Shown: piece after piece, positions 1 through 9,314 of the stretch
Position numbering within the stretch: the stretch's first letter is position 1
How the letters are laid out: every line of letters begins with the position of its first letter
NCBI GenBank assembly: GCA_035998445.1
Contig: DASYHQ010000026.1
Location: 62,001-126,000, forward strand
Source: Tepidisphaeraceae bacterium
GTDB taxonomy: Bacteria; Planctomycetota; Phycisphaerae; Tepidisphaerales; Tepidisphaeraceae
Reading direction: 5' to 3'
DNA: 64,000 nucleotides
Program-made: the position numbers and the translations under genes
The notes under the pieces: generated by a model
Seen by the model: the letters and a program-made list of their open reading frames with translations, nothing else
Databases searched by the model: none
Told to the model about the DNA's origin: nothing

Positions 1-85
1 CCCCCTGGTTGTTGTTCTGCTGACCCATCGCGGCGACGGCCATTGATGCCGCCACGATGAACGCGGACGATTTTACGAGACGCAT
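1..85 (-). CDS. Secreted protein, N-terminal fragment (cut by window edge)
   Basis: Only the first 28 codons are in the window, read leftwards from an ATG at 85. They begin MRLVKSSAFIVAASMAVAAMG, with a basic start, a hydrophobic core and a small-residue end, which is a classic Sec signal peptide. It is followed by a polar Gln/Asn-rich stretch (QQNNNQG). A GAGGAG ribosome site sits 4-5 bases before the ATG, so the start is well supported. The mature protein and its function lie outside the window. The spacer to the next gene (86-364) shows no other coding sequence. Confidence 0.6.
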   Translation of the reverse strand, partial: MRLVKSSAFIVAASMAVAAMGQQNNNQG

Positions 86-364
86 GGGTGCTCCTCTGTG
101 CTACGGGTACGCCAGCCGCTAGCCCCACCACTTGGTGAGGTATTTCACGCACGCCAGCGACCGCCGACCTCGCAAGGTTCGTTCCAAGGGGGTCAACATG
201 TGGGAAAAGACGATTTAGCTTAGATACGCAAGCGAGTTGAACGACATTGATGACGGCTCAGCGTTGTCCAGTTCGACAGCTGGCGATGAAGTGCGCGGCA
301 CACGTTGTCGGCCCTGCGACGTGAGGGTGTCGCGTGTGGCGTCGCGTGGGATGCCGGTCCTGTA

Positions 365-1480
365 CTACCCCGCTTGCGACAGCAGGTACAGCGCCAGCAG
401 GATCATTGCGGGCAGGATGATGTAGAAGAACACCTTCACCCAGCTGATCGGCCGATCGCCGGCGACGGCGCCGGTGTAGCCGTTTACCAACGTCTGGTAG
501 TTGCGCGTGCCGAACGTGTAGGTGACGAGCCAGACCGGCACCAGAACATGCTTGAACGTGCGGCCGGCATACGTCGCGTTCACCTGCAGACCGCGATGCG
601 TGTCGCCAGGCACCTGCGCCGCGCAGAGCGACCGCAGGGCGGCATCCATCTGCTGGCGACTGACGTCGGCGGCGCGGCGTAGGTCGAGCTGGTAGCGCTC
701 GACCGTCCAGCCACGCACGAACGCGGGGTCGTAGGCGGCCAAGTCATCGGTCGGGAACGGCTCGACCTGTCGCAGCAGGTCGATGCGCACGCCCTGCGTA
801 CCCGGGACGAGGTTGTCGTCGAACACGTGTGACAGCTGGCCGCTGCTGGGGTACCAGCGCACCCGGCGTTCCTGCGAGCGCACGCGCTGGCCCTGCGCAT
901 TCGTACGCGTGACGGTCTCGTAATAATAGTCACCGGACTCGGCCGTCCAGCGGGCGTGGGCGCGGGCGTCGAAGGTCCAGTACGGCAGGTAGACGCCGTG
1001 CAGCGTGTCGGTGAGGGCGGCGCCCTTCAGGCGATTCGGGGCAAACCATCGTGAGGCGTACCACCGCTTCAGCAAATCGCGCACCTGACCCTGATCGAGC
1101 TTCACCGGCAACAGGCTTTCGGGCGCGATCGCGTCGCGCGTCTCCTGGTAAGGCGCGATGGACGGCGAGCCACAGAAGTCGCACCGCTGTGCTACCCGGC
1201 CGGGCTCGAAGACGCTGATCGCCTGGCAGCTCTGGCACTTCACCTGGACGGTGGCGGTGCGGTAGCCGCGGCCATCGTCGGTGACGTTGGCGAGCGCCTG
1301 CTCGAGGTCGTGCTCGGCGATCGTGCCGCCACCGGTGCCGCGGGTGGGTTGATCTTTGGGGATGAAGCCGCAGTAGGGGCAGGCGAGCGCCTGCTTGCCG
1401 GCGTTCCACTCCATCTCGCCACCACATTCGGGGCAAGCGCGTTTGCCAAGGGCTTTAATTTCGGTGGGAGGGGTGGTCAT
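365..1480 (-). CDS. Double zinc-ribbon membrane protein, YdjG-like
   Basis: A 371-residue protein with two Cys4 zinc ribbons at the N-terminus (C16/C19/C34/C37 and C82/C85/C100/C103). A long soluble middle region follows, then one hydrophobic C-terminal helix (about residues 347-366) that should anchor it in the membrane. I use the ATG at 1480; an upstream TTG at 1498 would add six residues. It is the 3' neighbour of an SPFH-domain gene on the same strand. In Bacillus subtilis a TFIIB-type zinc-ribbon protein (YdjG) and an SPFH protein (YdjI) are likewise neighbours in a membrane-stress complex with PspA. A role in a membrane-associated scaffold is inferred from that pairing; no enzyme motif is visible. 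Confidence 0.75.
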   Translation of the reverse strand: MTTPPTEIKALGKRACPECGGEMEWNAGKQALACPYCGFIPKDQPTRGTGGGTIAEHDLEQALANVTDDGRGYRTATVQVKCQSCQAISVFEPGRVAQRCDFCGSPSIAPYQETRDAIAPESLLPVKLDQGQVRDLLKRWYASRWFAPNRLKGAALTDTLHGVYLPYWTFDARAHARWTAESGDYYYETVTRTNAQGQRVRSQERRVRWYPSSGQLSHVFDDNLVPGTQGVRIDLLRQVEPFPTDDLAAYDPAFVRGWTVERYQLDLRRAADVSRQQMDAALRSLCAAQVPGDTHRGLQVNATYAGRTFKHVLVPVWLVTYTFGTRNYQTLVNGYTGAVAGDRPISWVKVFFYIILPAMILLALYLLSQAG

Positions 1481-1512
1481 GGGACAGATGGCGTTCAAAC
1501 CATTGCGACGTC

Positions 1513-1636
1513 TGGTCCCCTCTTCCGGTACTCCGGGAGAGGGGCAGGGTGAGGGTGATTGGTTCTTACGAGCATCGCCAGCAGTTCGAAATCACCCTCA
1601 CCTAGCCTCTCCCGGCGTACCGGGAGAGGGACCGGA
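1513..1636. repeat. Family A paired-hairpin element, copy 1
   Basis: Two near-perfect hairpins in inverted orientation. Each has the stem CTCTCCCGG / CCGGGAGAG around a TACT or GTAC-type apex, and each carries an inward tail GGTGAGGGTGATT. About 40 unconserved bases separate them. The copy lies between the SPFH gene and the zinc-ribbon gene. The layout is REPIN-like (two REP hairpins facing each other), but no RAYT-type transposase is in the window. No T-tract follows the stems, so it is not a standard terminator. Confidence 0.85.
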
Positions 1637-1689
1637 TGGACCCGACCATGCTTCGCGGCTTCCTTCGCGCCTTCGCGTTCTCCGCTGCA

Positions 1690-2799
1690 TCAGCTGGCCA
1701 AAAACTCATCGATCGCCGTTCTGGTGATGCGGTACTGGCTGCCGATCTTCTTCGCCTTCAAATCACCGGCGGTGATGGCGGCCATCACGTCGGCCTCGGT
1801 TACACCGAGGTACTGCGCAACCTCCGGCAGGCCCATCAATCCCGCCGCCGTCGCCGATGCAGCGGCCGCGGTTCCACCGGAGGCGGTTGTGGATTGCGAG
1901 GTCGCGCCGGCGAACGCGCCACCACCCGGGGCCACGCCACCCACTGCGCCGCCTGTGCCGCGCATCATCTCCTGGGCAATGCCGAAGCCGATCGCCATCT
2001 CCGCCGCCGCCCCACCGCTGCCGGCACCACCGCCGGTGGCCATGCCCTTGCCCATCTGAAACTTCACGTAATCGTTCAGGTTGCCCACCACCGACATGCT
2101 CGACCGCTTGTCGATCGCCTCTTCCACCTCCGGCGGCACCGAGACGTTCTCAACGATGAAGCTCTCGATCGCGATGCCGTACTTGCTCGTCATGATCGGG
2201 TTGATCAGCGGCACCAAAGCATCACCCAGTTCGCCGTAGCGTGATGCGACGTCGAGCGCCGGCACCTTGGCCGTAGCCAGCGCATCGGAGAAGACGCTGA
2301 CGAGGCGCGAACGCATCGTGTCGGCGAACTCATCGAGGCGGAAGTTGTGGTCGGTGCCGACGATCTCCTTCAGGAACAGCCGCGGCTCGACGACGCGGAA
2401 GTCGTAGGTGCCGAACGCGCGCAGGCGCACCACGCCGAAGTCGGCGTCGCGCATCATCACGGGGTTGCTGGTGCCCCACTTGTTGCCGGTAAACAAGCGC
2501 GTGTTGACGAAGTAGACGTCGGCCTTGAACGGCGACTCGAAGCCGTACTTCCAGCCCTTCAGGGTGGTCAGCACGGGGATGTTGTCGGTGATCAGCTCGT
2601 GCTTGCCGGGCCCGAACGTGTCGCCGAACTGCCCGAGGTAGACGAACTGGGCCACCTGCGATTCGCGAACGATCAGCTGCGCGCCGCGCTTGATCTCGCG
2701 GTCGGAATCGGGAAAGCGCCAACTGATGGTGTCGCGCGAGTCGTCGTTGAACTCGATGATCTCGATCAGTTCGCCGCGGATGAAATCCATCAGTGCCAT
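1690..2799 (-). CDS. SPFH/band-7 domain protein with C-terminal excisionase-like HTH
   Basis: A 369-residue protein. Residues about 10-240 form an SPFH domain of the YdjI/virion-core type (begins MALMDFIRGELIEIIEF; conserved ESFIVENVSVPPEVEEAI near 210-230). A Gly/Ala-rich linker follows (about 255-315). The last 50 residues (GLPEVAQYLGVTEADV ... KKIGSQYRITRTAIDEFL) look like a MerR/excisionase-type winged helix-turn-helix. YdjI-type proteins commonly end in a zinc ribbon, so this C-terminus is unusual. The ATG at 2799 has an AAAGGA site; upstream in-frame codons are repeat-derived. With the downstream zinc-ribbon gene it probably forms a two-gene membrane-scaffold unit. Confidence 0.8.
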   Translation of the reverse strand: MALMDFIRGELIEIIEFNDDSRDTISWRFPDSDREIKRGAQLIVRESQVAQFVYLGQFGDTFGPGKHELITDNIPVLTTLKGWKYGFESPFKADVYFVNTRLFTGNKWGTSNPVMMRDADFGVVRLRAFGTYDFRVVEPRLFLKEIVGTDHNFRLDEFADTMRSRLVSVFSDALATAKVPALDVASRYGELGDALVPLINPIMTSKYGIAIESFIVENVSVPPEVEEAIDKRSSMSVVGNLNDYVKFQMGKGMATGGGAGSGGAAAEMAIGFGIAQEMMRGTGGAVGGVAPGGGAFAGATSQSTTASGGTAAAASATAAGLMGLPEVAQYLGVTEADVMAAITAGDLKAKKIGSQYRITRTAIDEFLAS

Positions 2800-3132
2800 G
2801 GGTCGCCGTCCTTTCAAGTGTTGCCGATCGGCGGACATGCTACGGCGGAGATGCGGCGACGGAAACAGCAAAAGCGGGATGGGAGGTGAAGGGAACGACG
2901 GGCGTGCCGACTGCCCGCCTTCACCTGTGGGCGGGTGTGAGGGAACATAGGACACGTGCGGGTGCAGCGCAGCGGGCGCCTTGCGCGTCTACGGCGGAGG
3001 AAGCGGCGTGCGTCCGCCGGCCCTCACCCCTGCCCTCCCCCGGTGGGAGAGGGAGGGCATCGCCGGGCGCACCATGCGTCTGTTCTTCTTCGCGGTCCTT
3101 CGCGTCCGCCGTTCGCGCCTTCGAGATCAATT
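2800..3132. other. Gene-free spacer between gyrA and the SPFH gene
   Basis: No convincing gene. It holds a degenerate half of a family A element (3019-3058) and, just after the gyrA stop, a short TTCGCG-rich tandem stretch (3083-3122). A related stretch lies beside the SPFH stop (1651-1683). The SPFH ribosome-binding site is at its left edge. Confidence 0.5.
3019..3058. repeat. Degenerate half of a family A element
   Basis: A single hairpin with a CCCTCACC-type tail followed by CCCTCCCCCGG / GGGAGAGGGAGGG arms. It matches one half of the paired family A elements seen elsewhere; the partner hairpin is missing or decayed. Confidence 0.5.
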
Positions 3133-5865
3133 CTACTCCGCCTCGTCCTCGGCGGCGCCATCGGTCGCTGCGGGCGGTTCGGGCGTGACGTCGGTGGCCT
3201 CGGGGGAGATGTCCGCGCCGGGCGTGGGGGTGCCGTCGATCGCCAGTGGCACGGCGTCGCCTTCGACGCCTTCCGTCGGTGGCGCGACTACGTCCTCGGC
3301 GTCGATCTTGGCCATCGCGACCAGCGTGTCCCCTTCATCGACACGGATCAGTCGCACGCCGGCGGCGTTGCGGCCGGTCTCGCGGATCTCGTTGATGCGC
3401 GTTCGCATCAGGATGCCCTTCTCGGTGATGAACATCACCTCGTCGGTGTCGTTCACCAGCTTCATGCCGACCACTTCACCGTTGCGATCGTTGGCGTCGA
3501 TGCTGATGACGCCGCGCGTGCCGCGACCCTTCACCGGGTAGTCGGTCAACGGCGTGCGCTTGCCGTAGCCGTTCAGGCAGGCGGTCAGCACGTGGCAGCA
3601 GCCGTTGTCCCCTTCGGGCACGACGAGCATCGCCACGACCTCGTCGTTCTCGCGCTTGAAGCGGGCGCCGGTCACACCACTTGCCGGGCGGCCGGTGGCG
3701 CGAACGTCGGCCTCTTCGAAGCGGATCGCAAGGCCGCTCTTGGTGCCGAGGATGACGTGGTCGGTGCCGCTCGTGCAGGCCACGTCGATCAGCGTGTCGC
3801 CTTCCTCGAGGCCGATGGCGATGATGCCGTTGGTGCGGATGTTCGAGTAGGCGCTCAGGGCCGTCTTCTTCACGGTACCCTTGGCGGTGGCGAACATGAG
3901 GAACTGCTCGGTCTTGTCGAAGTCCTCGATCGCCAGCACGCTGGCGATCTTCTCGCCGGGCTGGAAGCTCAACAGGTTGGCGACGCTGCGCCCCTGGCTG
4001 GTGCGCGACATTTCCGGAATGTCGTACACGCGGCGCTCGTACACGCGGCCCTGGTTGGTGAAGAACAGCAGGTAGTCGTGCGTGTTGGCGACGAACAGGT
4101 GCTCGACGAAGTCCCCTTCCTTGCTTTCGGTTCCCTTGATGCCGCGCCCGCCGCGCCCTTGGGCGCTGTAGACGTCGATCGGTTGGCGCTTCACGTAGCC
4201 GGCATGGCTGACGCTGACGACCACCTCTTCCTTGGCAATGAGCGATTCGCGGTTGAAGTCGCTCACGCTGCCGGTGATTTCCGTACGGCGGTCGTCGCCG
4301 TACTTTTCCTTCATCTCGAAGGTGTCCTCGCGAATGAGGTCCATCAGGTAGGCCTCGTCGCCCAGGATGCGTTCGTACTCGGTGATCTCCTCGGCCACTT
4401 CCTTGTACTCGTTGACGAGCTTCTCGATCTCCAAGCCGACCAGCTGAATCAACTGCAGGCGACCGATCGCCTCGGCCTGCGCGCGGCTGGCCCGCATGGG
4501 CGGCACAATGGCGCCCGGCTCGGCGGCGAAGATTTCCGGGTGCATCAGCGTCAGCCGTTCGGGCAGCTTCTCGACCAGCTGCGAGTTGGGGCTGATGCGG
4601 AAGCCCTGCGCGATCAACTTCTCGATCGCCTCCTCGCGCGTCTTGCTGCTGCGGATCAGGCGGATGACCTCGTCGATATCGAAGATCGCAAAGATCAACC
4701 CTTCCAGGATGTGCGCCCGCTGCTGCGCCTTGCGCAACAGGAAGCGCGTGCGCCGGATGATGACGTCCTTGCGGTGGGCGATGAAGTGCTGGATCAGCTC
4801 CTTCAGCCCCATCGTGCGCGGCTGGCGGTTGACCAGCGCGATGTTGATCATGCTGACCGTGATCTGGCACGGCGTGTACTGGTATAGCTGCGCCATCACC
4901 ACTTCGGGGTCGGCGTCGCGCTTCAGGTCGATCACGATGCGGACCGCGTGCTGGCGGCCGGACTCGTCGTTGATTGCGCTGATGTCGTGCAGCCGGTCGT
5001 TCTTCACGTTCTCGGCGACGCTCTCGACGATGCTCTTGCGGATGATGCCGTAGGGCAGTTCGCTGACGATCACGCTGCTGCGGCCCTTCTTGTCCGTCTC
5101 AACCTCAAGCTTGGCCCGCACCGTCATCTTGCCGCGGCCACTCGTGTAGCCGTCGATGATGCCGTCGCGGCCGCAGATGATGCCACCCGTGGGAAAGTCC
5201 GGGCCGGGCACGATCTGAAGCAGTTCGTCGAGGCCGACGTCGGGCTGGTCGATCACCTTCACGATGGCGTCGCAGATCTCGCGCAAATTGTGCGGCACAA
5301 GGTTGCACGCCATGCCGACGGCGATGCCCGTGCTGCCGTTCACCAGTAGGTTGGGGAACTTGCTCGGCAGGACGGTCGGCTCCATCAACCGTTCGTCGTA
5401 GTTGGGCTGGAAGCTGACGGTGTCGTATTCCAGGTCGGCCAGCAGTTCGGCCTCGACGGGGCTCGGTCGGGCCTCGGTGTAACGCATGGCGGCCGGTGGG
5501 TCACCGTCGGTGCTGCCGAAGTTGCCTTGGCCGTTGATCAGCGGGTAGCGCAGCGACCAGCTCTGCGCCAGGCGGACCAGCGTCGGGTAGACGATCGACT
5601 CGCCGTGCGGGTGGTAGTCACCGGACGTGTTACCCGCGATCTTCGCGCACTTCAGGTGCTTGCTGCGCGGCCCGAGGTTCAGGTCGCGCATCGCGACGAG
5701 GATGCGCCGCTGCGACGGCTTGAGGCCATCGCGGACGTCCGGTAACGCACGATCCATGATCGTGCTCATCGCGTACGTCATGTAGCTGTCCTGCAGTTCC
5801 TGTTCGATCTGCAGGTCTTCGATCCGGTCCATCGGAACGTCGGCGGGTGGAGTGGTTTCAGCCAT
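3133..5865 (-). CDS. gyrA: DNA gyrase subunit A
   Basis: A 910-residue type IIA topoisomerase subunit that breaks and rejoins DNA in the GyrA2GyrB2 supercoiling enzyme. Visible landmarks: winged-helix core start ([14 protein letters not shown], 47-60), quinolone region ([10 protein letters not shown], 85-94), catalytic tyrosine Y129 in AAMRYTEAR, and a GyrA-box QGRGGRG (569-575) opening the C-terminal beta-pinwheel. The box marks it as GyrA rather than ParC. The position matching E. coli D87 is a proline (P94), while the S83 equivalent is serine (S90). The tail is long and acidic, Pro/Ala-rich. gyrB is not in the window. A perfect TATAAT lies about 95 bases upstream (5961-5966). Confidence 0.97.
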   Translation of the reverse strand: MAETTPPADVPMDRIEDLQIEQELQDSYMTYAMSTIMDRALPDVRDGLKPSQRRILVAMRDLNLGPRSKHLKCAKIAGNTSGDYHPHGESIVYPTLVRLAQSWSLRYPLINGQGNFGSTDGDPPAAMRYTEARPSPVEAELLADLEYDTVSFQPNYDERLMEPTVLPSKFPNLLVNGSTGIAVGMACNLVPHNLREICDAIVKVIDQPDVGLDELLQIVPGPDFPTGGIICGRDGIIDGYTSGRGKMTVRAKLEVETDKKGRSSVIVSELPYGIIRKSIVESVAENVKNDRLHDISAINDESGRQHAVRIVIDLKRDADPEVVMAQLYQYTPCQITVSMINIALVNRQPRTMGLKELIQHFIAHRKDVIIRRTRFLLRKAQQRAHILEGLIFAIFDIDEVIRLIRSSKTREEAIEKLIAQGFRISPNSQLVEKLPERLTLMHPEIFAAEPGAIVPPMRASRAQAEAIGRLQLIQLVGLEIEKLVNEYKEVAEEITEYERILGDEAYLMDLIREDTFEMKEKYGDDRRTEITGSVSDFNRESLIAKEEVVVSVSHAGYVKRQPIDVYSAQGRGGRGIKGTESKEGDFVEHLFVANTHDYLLFFTNQGRVYERRVYDIPEMSRTSQGRSVANLLSFQPGEKIASVLAIEDFDKTEQFLMFATAKGTVKKTALSAYSNIRTNGIIAIGLEEGDTLIDVACTSGTDHVILGTKSGLAIRFEEADVRATGRPASGVTGARFKRENDEVVAMLVVPEGDNGCCHVLTACLNGYGKRTPLTDYPVKGRGTRGVISIDANDRNGEVVGMKLVNDTDEVMFITEKGILMRTRINEIRETGRNAAGVRLIRVDEGDTLVAMAKIDAEDVVAPPTEGVEGDAVPLAIDGTPTPGADISPEATDVTPEPPAATDGAAEDEAE

Positions 5866-6266
5866 AGCAATCTTATCTTTAACTTGCTCTACGGGACGTC
5901 TGACTTTGCAGAGAATGATCCCCTTGCAGGACGGGGAGCAGCCCGTCGAACGACCTTCAAATTATACGCCGAAGCCCATGAAAAATCGATGCAAAGCGCC
6001 CCGCTCAGCAGGCGTGTTTTCGTTTCCCCGTCCTCTCCGAATCCGCTTGACAATGACGTGATGCGAGCGGTCAGGTCCGGTAACCGAGAGCGCGAAGCGA
6101 AAACCCCGTAACGGGTATTGGCAGTTAGTGGGATAATGGTGATCACGCGGGCCGTGCCTAGCGCGGCACCTGTCACAAGTGCCGTGATTTCCATCGCGTA
6201 CGAATTTTCGACGTTGTGCTGCTGAGTCCGCGGAGTATCTTTGCCCTATCTTAACGGAAAGCCAAC
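5866..6266. other. Divergent spacer upstream of gyrA and a membrane-protein gene
   Basis: About 400 bases without a supported gene. It carries the candidate gyrA promoter and must also hold the promoter of the rightward gene at 6267. A TTGACA at 6047-6052 has no well-spaced -10 partner. No palindromic repeat of the common families is present. Confidence 0.5.
5961..5966 (-). promoter_or_regulatory. Candidate -10 box of gyrA
   Basis: On the minus strand this reads TATAAT exactly, about 95 bases before the gyrA start codon. The -35 side is weak (TCGATT at 17 bases). It would give a leader of roughly 88 bases. Confidence 0.45.
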
Positions 6267-7046
6267 GTGCAACACATCAACTCCACAGCTGTAACCTCGC
6301 CCCTCGATCAGACGCATCATGCTTCGCCTCGAGTGGCTTCGGCGGGATCGACCGCCTTCCCAATATCCGCCAGGAGCCTCCTTTTCACGTTGATGTCGGC
6401 GTACCTGGCGCTGCTCGCGCTGCACCTGATCGTCGTCGTCTGCTACCAGATGGGGCTCGACAGTGATCGGCTGCCTCGCCTGTACAGCCGCTTCTTCTTC
6501 GACCAGGAAGCGAACATTCCGACGTACTTCTCCAGCGTTATCCTGCTTATGGCCGGCGCGCTGCTGGCGTTGATCGCGTCCATGAAAAAGTTGATCGGCG
6601 ACCGCTGGACGATGCATTGGAAGATTCTGGCGGTCGGGTTCGTGTTGATGTCGGTCGACGAATCGGCCGTCCTGCACGAAATGTTCAACAAGCCGCTGGC
6701 CAAGCTTGGCAGCTTCAGTGGCTACCTGGCCTTCGGCTGGGTGCTGATGGGAATGGCGATCGCGTTGCTGCTGGCGGTGACTTACTCGCGATTTCTATGG
6801 GCCCTGCCCGCCGCCGTGCGCCGCGGGTTCGTCATGTCGGCCGTCATCTTCCTGGGTGGCGCACTGGGCACCGAAATGGTCGGCGCGCGATTGGCCATCG
6901 ATCCAGAGGTCGGCACTGCCAGCCTGGCCTACATGATGCTGGTGACGATCGAGGAATCGATGGAGATGCTCGGCATCATCCTGTTCATCTCGGTGTTGGT
7001 GAACTACCTCAAATCGCAGTCCACCAAACTAGCGCTCACCGATTAG
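6267..7046 (+). CDS. Conserved multi-pass membrane protein of unknown function
   Basis: A 259-residue protein with a polar N-terminal 40 residues and about six hydrophobic segments. Two acidic motifs within or beside membrane helices stand out: MSVDESAVLHEMF (around 128-140) and IEESMEMLGIILF (around 230-242). Such charged residues could bind metal or another ligand, but I do not recognise a named family. The start is a GTG with GGAAAG five bases upstream. It stands alone, divergent from gyrA and convergent with the DUF167 gene. Confidence 0.7.
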   Translation: MQHINSTAVTSPLDQTHHASPRVASAGSTAFPISARSLLFTLMSAYLALLALHLIVVVCYQMGLDSDRLPRLYSRFFFDQEANIPTYFSSVILLMAGALLALIASMKKLIGDRWTMHWKILAVGFVLMSVDESAVLHEMFNKPLAKLGSFSGYLAFGWVLMGMAIALLLAVTYSRFLWALPAAVRRGFVMSAVIFLGGALGTEMVGARLAIDPEVGTASLAYMMLVTIEESMEMLGIILFISVLVNYLKSQSTKLALTD

Positions 7047-7061
7047 CCCCCCGCCCCGCCG

Positions 7062-7379
7062 TCAACTGCCTTTCAGCAATCGCTGCCGGGCCGCGGTTGC
7101 TGAAAGGCCCCGAACGAGCACGTGCTTTCGCGCCGACGCCTTTCCACTGACGATCTCCAGCGACCGCGCCGGCATGTCCAGCGTCTCGGCCAAAAGCGCC
7201 AGCACCGCTGCGTTGGCCTGCCCGCCGCTCGGTGGTTTAGCGACCGCGACCTTCAGCGAGCCGTCGGCCATCGCACCCACGATGCGCGACCGCGACGCGC
7301 CGGGGACCACCTTCAACGCGATCTGACATCCCTGGGGATGCTCGCGCGCAAAGCCCTGTTCGGCCGCTCCAACATTCAT
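7062..7379 (-). CDS. DUF167 / YggU (UPF0235) family protein
   Basis: A 105-residue protein with the family core: KVVPGASRSRIVG, LKVAVAKPPSGGQANAAVLALLAE and the basic GKASARKHVLVRG segment. The family is small, widespread and without an established biochemical role. I start it at the ATG at 7379. An upstream in-frame ATG at 7427 would add 16 residues, but a TAAGCT hexamer lies seven bases before 7379, which suits a leaderless or near-leaderless mRNA. It ends 15 bases from the convergent membrane-protein gene. Confidence 0.8.
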   Translation of the reverse strand: MNVGAAEQGFAREHPQGCQIALKVVPGASRSRIVGAMADGSLKVAVAKPPSGGQANAAVLALLAETLDMPARSLEIVSGKASARKHVLVRGLSATAARQRLLKGS

Positions 7380-7503
7380 GCACGGCAGCTTACCTGAGTT
7401 GATCGAAAGGGTGCCCGCGCGTGGCATGATTCGTGCACCCGTCGACTTGCAGTGCCCGCGGGCCCGATTAGGATCGCGAACCTAAGCACCTTTGGAGGCA
7501 GAC

Positions 7504-8484
7504 ATGGCAGACCGTGTGGGCGTGGCGATCATCGGCGTCGGTGGCATCGTGCTCAACGAGCACATGAAGCACCTCAGCGCCATGTCAGACGTGACGTTCG
7601 TCGGCTACCTCCACAATAAGTCCGGCCGTGCCGCCCAAGCCGCCCAAGAGTATGGCGGGCGCGTGTTCGACACGATCGACGACCTGCTGGACGACCCCAA
7701 AGTGCAGGCCGTCTACCTGTCGGTGCCCCCCTACGCCCACGGTGAGATCGAATCCAAGGTAATCCGGGCCGGCAAAGCGCTGTTCATCGAGAAGCCCCTC
7801 GGCACGAAGCTCGAGACGGCGTTGGAGGTCGGCCAGCAGGTGGAAGAGGCCCGCGCGATCGTGGCGGTCGGGTACCACTGGCGCTACCAGTCGACCACTG
7901 CCGAGCTGCGCCGCCGGATGGCCGGCGTGCCGGTGGTGGGCGCCACCGGCTGGTGGTGCGGCGGGCGACCAGACGTCTGGTGGTGGCGCGACAAGGCCAC
8001 CAGTGGCGGGCAACCGACGGAACAGACCACGCACATCTTCGACCTGGCCAACTACCTGATCGACGCCGACCCCGTCTGCGTTCTGGCCACCGGCCGACAG
8101 CTGGGCGTGTTCGCCGACGATCCGAAGCACACGGTCGACGACGTTTCGCTCGCCCAGGTGCACTACGCCAACGGCGCCGCGATCAGCGTCTGGTCGAGCG
8201 ACGTGATGACCGGCCCCGCCGCCCGCATCAGCCTCGAGATCTACGGCATCGACCGCCGCTACGAGATCGGCCTGAAGACCATGAAGTGCTGGGAAAAGTC
8301 CGGCTGCAGCGAGATCCCCCACGAGGGCAGCGCCTACTTCCGCGAAAACGAAGCCTTCATCCAAGCCGTCCGCACCGGCGACCCCTCCGGCCTGCTCGCC
8401 ACCTACGAGACCTCGCTGGTCACGCATCGGGTGACGATGGCGGTGGAACGGTCTATTCGGTCGGGGAAGATGGAGACGGTGTAG
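7504..8484 (+). CDS. Gfo/Idh/MocA family NAD(P)-dependent oxidoreductase
   Basis: A 326-residue protein with an N-terminal Rossmann fold (VGVAIIGVGGIV, residues 5-16) and the family EKPL motif (FIEKPLGTKL, near 96-105) after the nucleotide-binding half. Next comes the substrate half with a conserved TTHIFDLANYLID segment near residue 180. Family members oxidise or reduce sugars, inositols and related polyols. The substrate cannot be read here. ATG 7504 has a strong GGAGG five bases upstream; the in-frame TTG at 7492 is not needed. No sugar kinase or transporter is adjacent, so it appears monocistronic. Confidence 0.9.
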   Translation: MADRVGVAIIGVGGIVLNEHMKHLSAMSDVTFVGYLHNKSGRAAQAAQEYGGRVFDTIDDLLDDPKVQAVYLSVPPYAHGEIESKVIRAGKALFIEKPLGTKLETALEVGQQVEEARAIVAVGYHWRYQSTTAELRRRMAGVPVVGATGWWCGGRPDVWWWRDKATSGGQPTEQTTHIFDLANYLIDADPVCVLATGRQLGVFADDPKHTVDDVSLAQVHYANGAAISVWSSDVMTGPAARISLEIYGIDRRYEIGLKTMKCWEKSGCSEIPHEGSAYFRENEAFIQAVRTGDPSGLLATYETSLVTHRVTMAVERSIRSGKMETV

Positions 8485-8509
8485 ACTCGCGCCCCAACCC
8501 CCGCGGGGT

Positions 8510-8995
8510 TCAACAGAACTTGATGTTGTACGGGTTCAGGTCGTACAAATAGATGCCTGCTAAATCGATCAAATCGTGGTGGATCGCCATTACCTCGTCG
8601 GTCCGCTCCCCGAACCGCTCGCGAACCAGATCCTCCAGCGAATTTCCCTCGTCGAAAACGCACCCCGGATCCACATCCAAGTGCGCCGAGGCAAAGTCGA
8701 CGATGAATGGCGGCGCCACGTAAGTCATCTCGAGGACCAGTTTCCTGTCGTCAAAATCTTCCAGATTCGGTATGCTGAAACCCGCGAGTTGGTGAATGCC
8801 TAGCGATCCGAGCCGCAGGTAGGCTCTCAGTTCCCGAGCGTACGAGTGCGAGAAATGATGAACTTTGGCGGCAGTCAGGTTCGATGTTAGAAAAACGTCG
8901 CCGTCCTTGCCGTCGCCGACGAGCAGGGGACTTAGGTCCATGCCCCGTTCGGCAACGTATGCAGACGCCAGTGTCCATGATTTAGAGGAAGCCAT
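8510..8995 (-). CDS. Minimal protein-kinase-like protein
   Basis: A 161-residue protein with kinase-like landmarks in order: a glycine-loop-like GDGKDGDVF (27-35), a beta3-like AAKVHHF lysine, an alphaC-like ARELRAYLRL glutamate, a hinge-like LVLEMTYVAPP, and at the very end AGIYLYDLNPYNIKF. The last resembles a catalytic loop (HxDLxPxN). It stops there, so the DFG segment and C-lobe are missing. It may be a pseudokinase or a reduced small-molecule kinase. The start is uncertain: ATG 8995 overlaps the divergent start at 8994, and ATG 8941 is an alternative. Sequence pattern only; no family name recognised. Confidence 0.55.
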   Translation of the reverse strand: MASSKSWTLASAYVAERGMDLSPLLVGDGKDGDVFLTSNLTAAKVHHFSHSYARELRAYLRLGSLGIHQLAGFSIPNLEDFDDRKLVLEMTYVAPPFIVDFASAHLDVDPGCVFDEGNSLEDLVRERFGERTDEVMAIHHDLIDLAGIYLYDLNPYNIKFC

Positions 8996-9281
8996 GAAAC
9001 CCCGTCAATTTGAACGCCCGTCGTCGGCGGGGTACTCGCCGAATACTGCGATCGATCTGCTGGTCGGTGACCTTGTGCTGCCGGCGGCCGAGGTCGGCGG
9101 CGGACGCATTAAGCTTCGCGATCCGATCTCCTTCGACGCAAGCGCCGGGATCATTCGCCTCCAGATCGGCGACGAGGAGATACTCACGAGAGTCAGACTG
9201 CCCGATAAGCTCACGGCTACAAGTTCGTACCAGCGAATCGAGATCGTGCGATCCCCGTCATCCACGACCGCCTCCGTCTAA
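8994..9281 (+). CDS. Small hypothetical protein
   Basis: A 95-residue ORF that starts MKPRQFERPSS after a GAGGA site. It has alternating hydrophobic/polar segments (IDLLVGDLVLPAAEVGGGRIKL and GIIRLQIGDEEILTRVRLP) that suggest a small beta-rich domain. Its ATG overlaps the divergent ATG of the kinase-like gene at the same CATG, so the two share one start region. I do not recognise it. The proper ribosome site and non-random composition favour a real gene. Confidence 0.45.
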   Translation: MKPRQFERPSSAGYSPNTAIDLLVGDLVLPAAEVGGGRIKLRDPISFDASAGIIRLQIGDEEILTRVRLPDKLTATSSYQRIEIVRSPSSTTASV

Positions 9282-9314
9282 CCGTGCTTGCGAAGGTTTG
9301 GCCCGCGGGATGGG

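Noticed and set aside
1481-1498. Start of the zinc-ribbon protein at TTG 1498
   Set aside because: It adds six residues with no ribosome site; the ATG at 1480 begins the natural N-terminus before the first zinc ribbon.
2956-4887. 643-residue rightward ORF opposite gyrA
   Set aside because: It is the antisense of gyrA codons. High GC at third positions keeps opposite frames open; composition is the usual Ala/Arg/Val/Asp shadow and it has no ribosome site.
3133-5865. Quinolone-resistance interpretation of the proline at the D87-equivalent of GyrA
   Set aside because: Proline at this position follows a YPTLVR motif that I recall as natural in several non-proteobacterial GyrA proteins, so it is probably lineage background.
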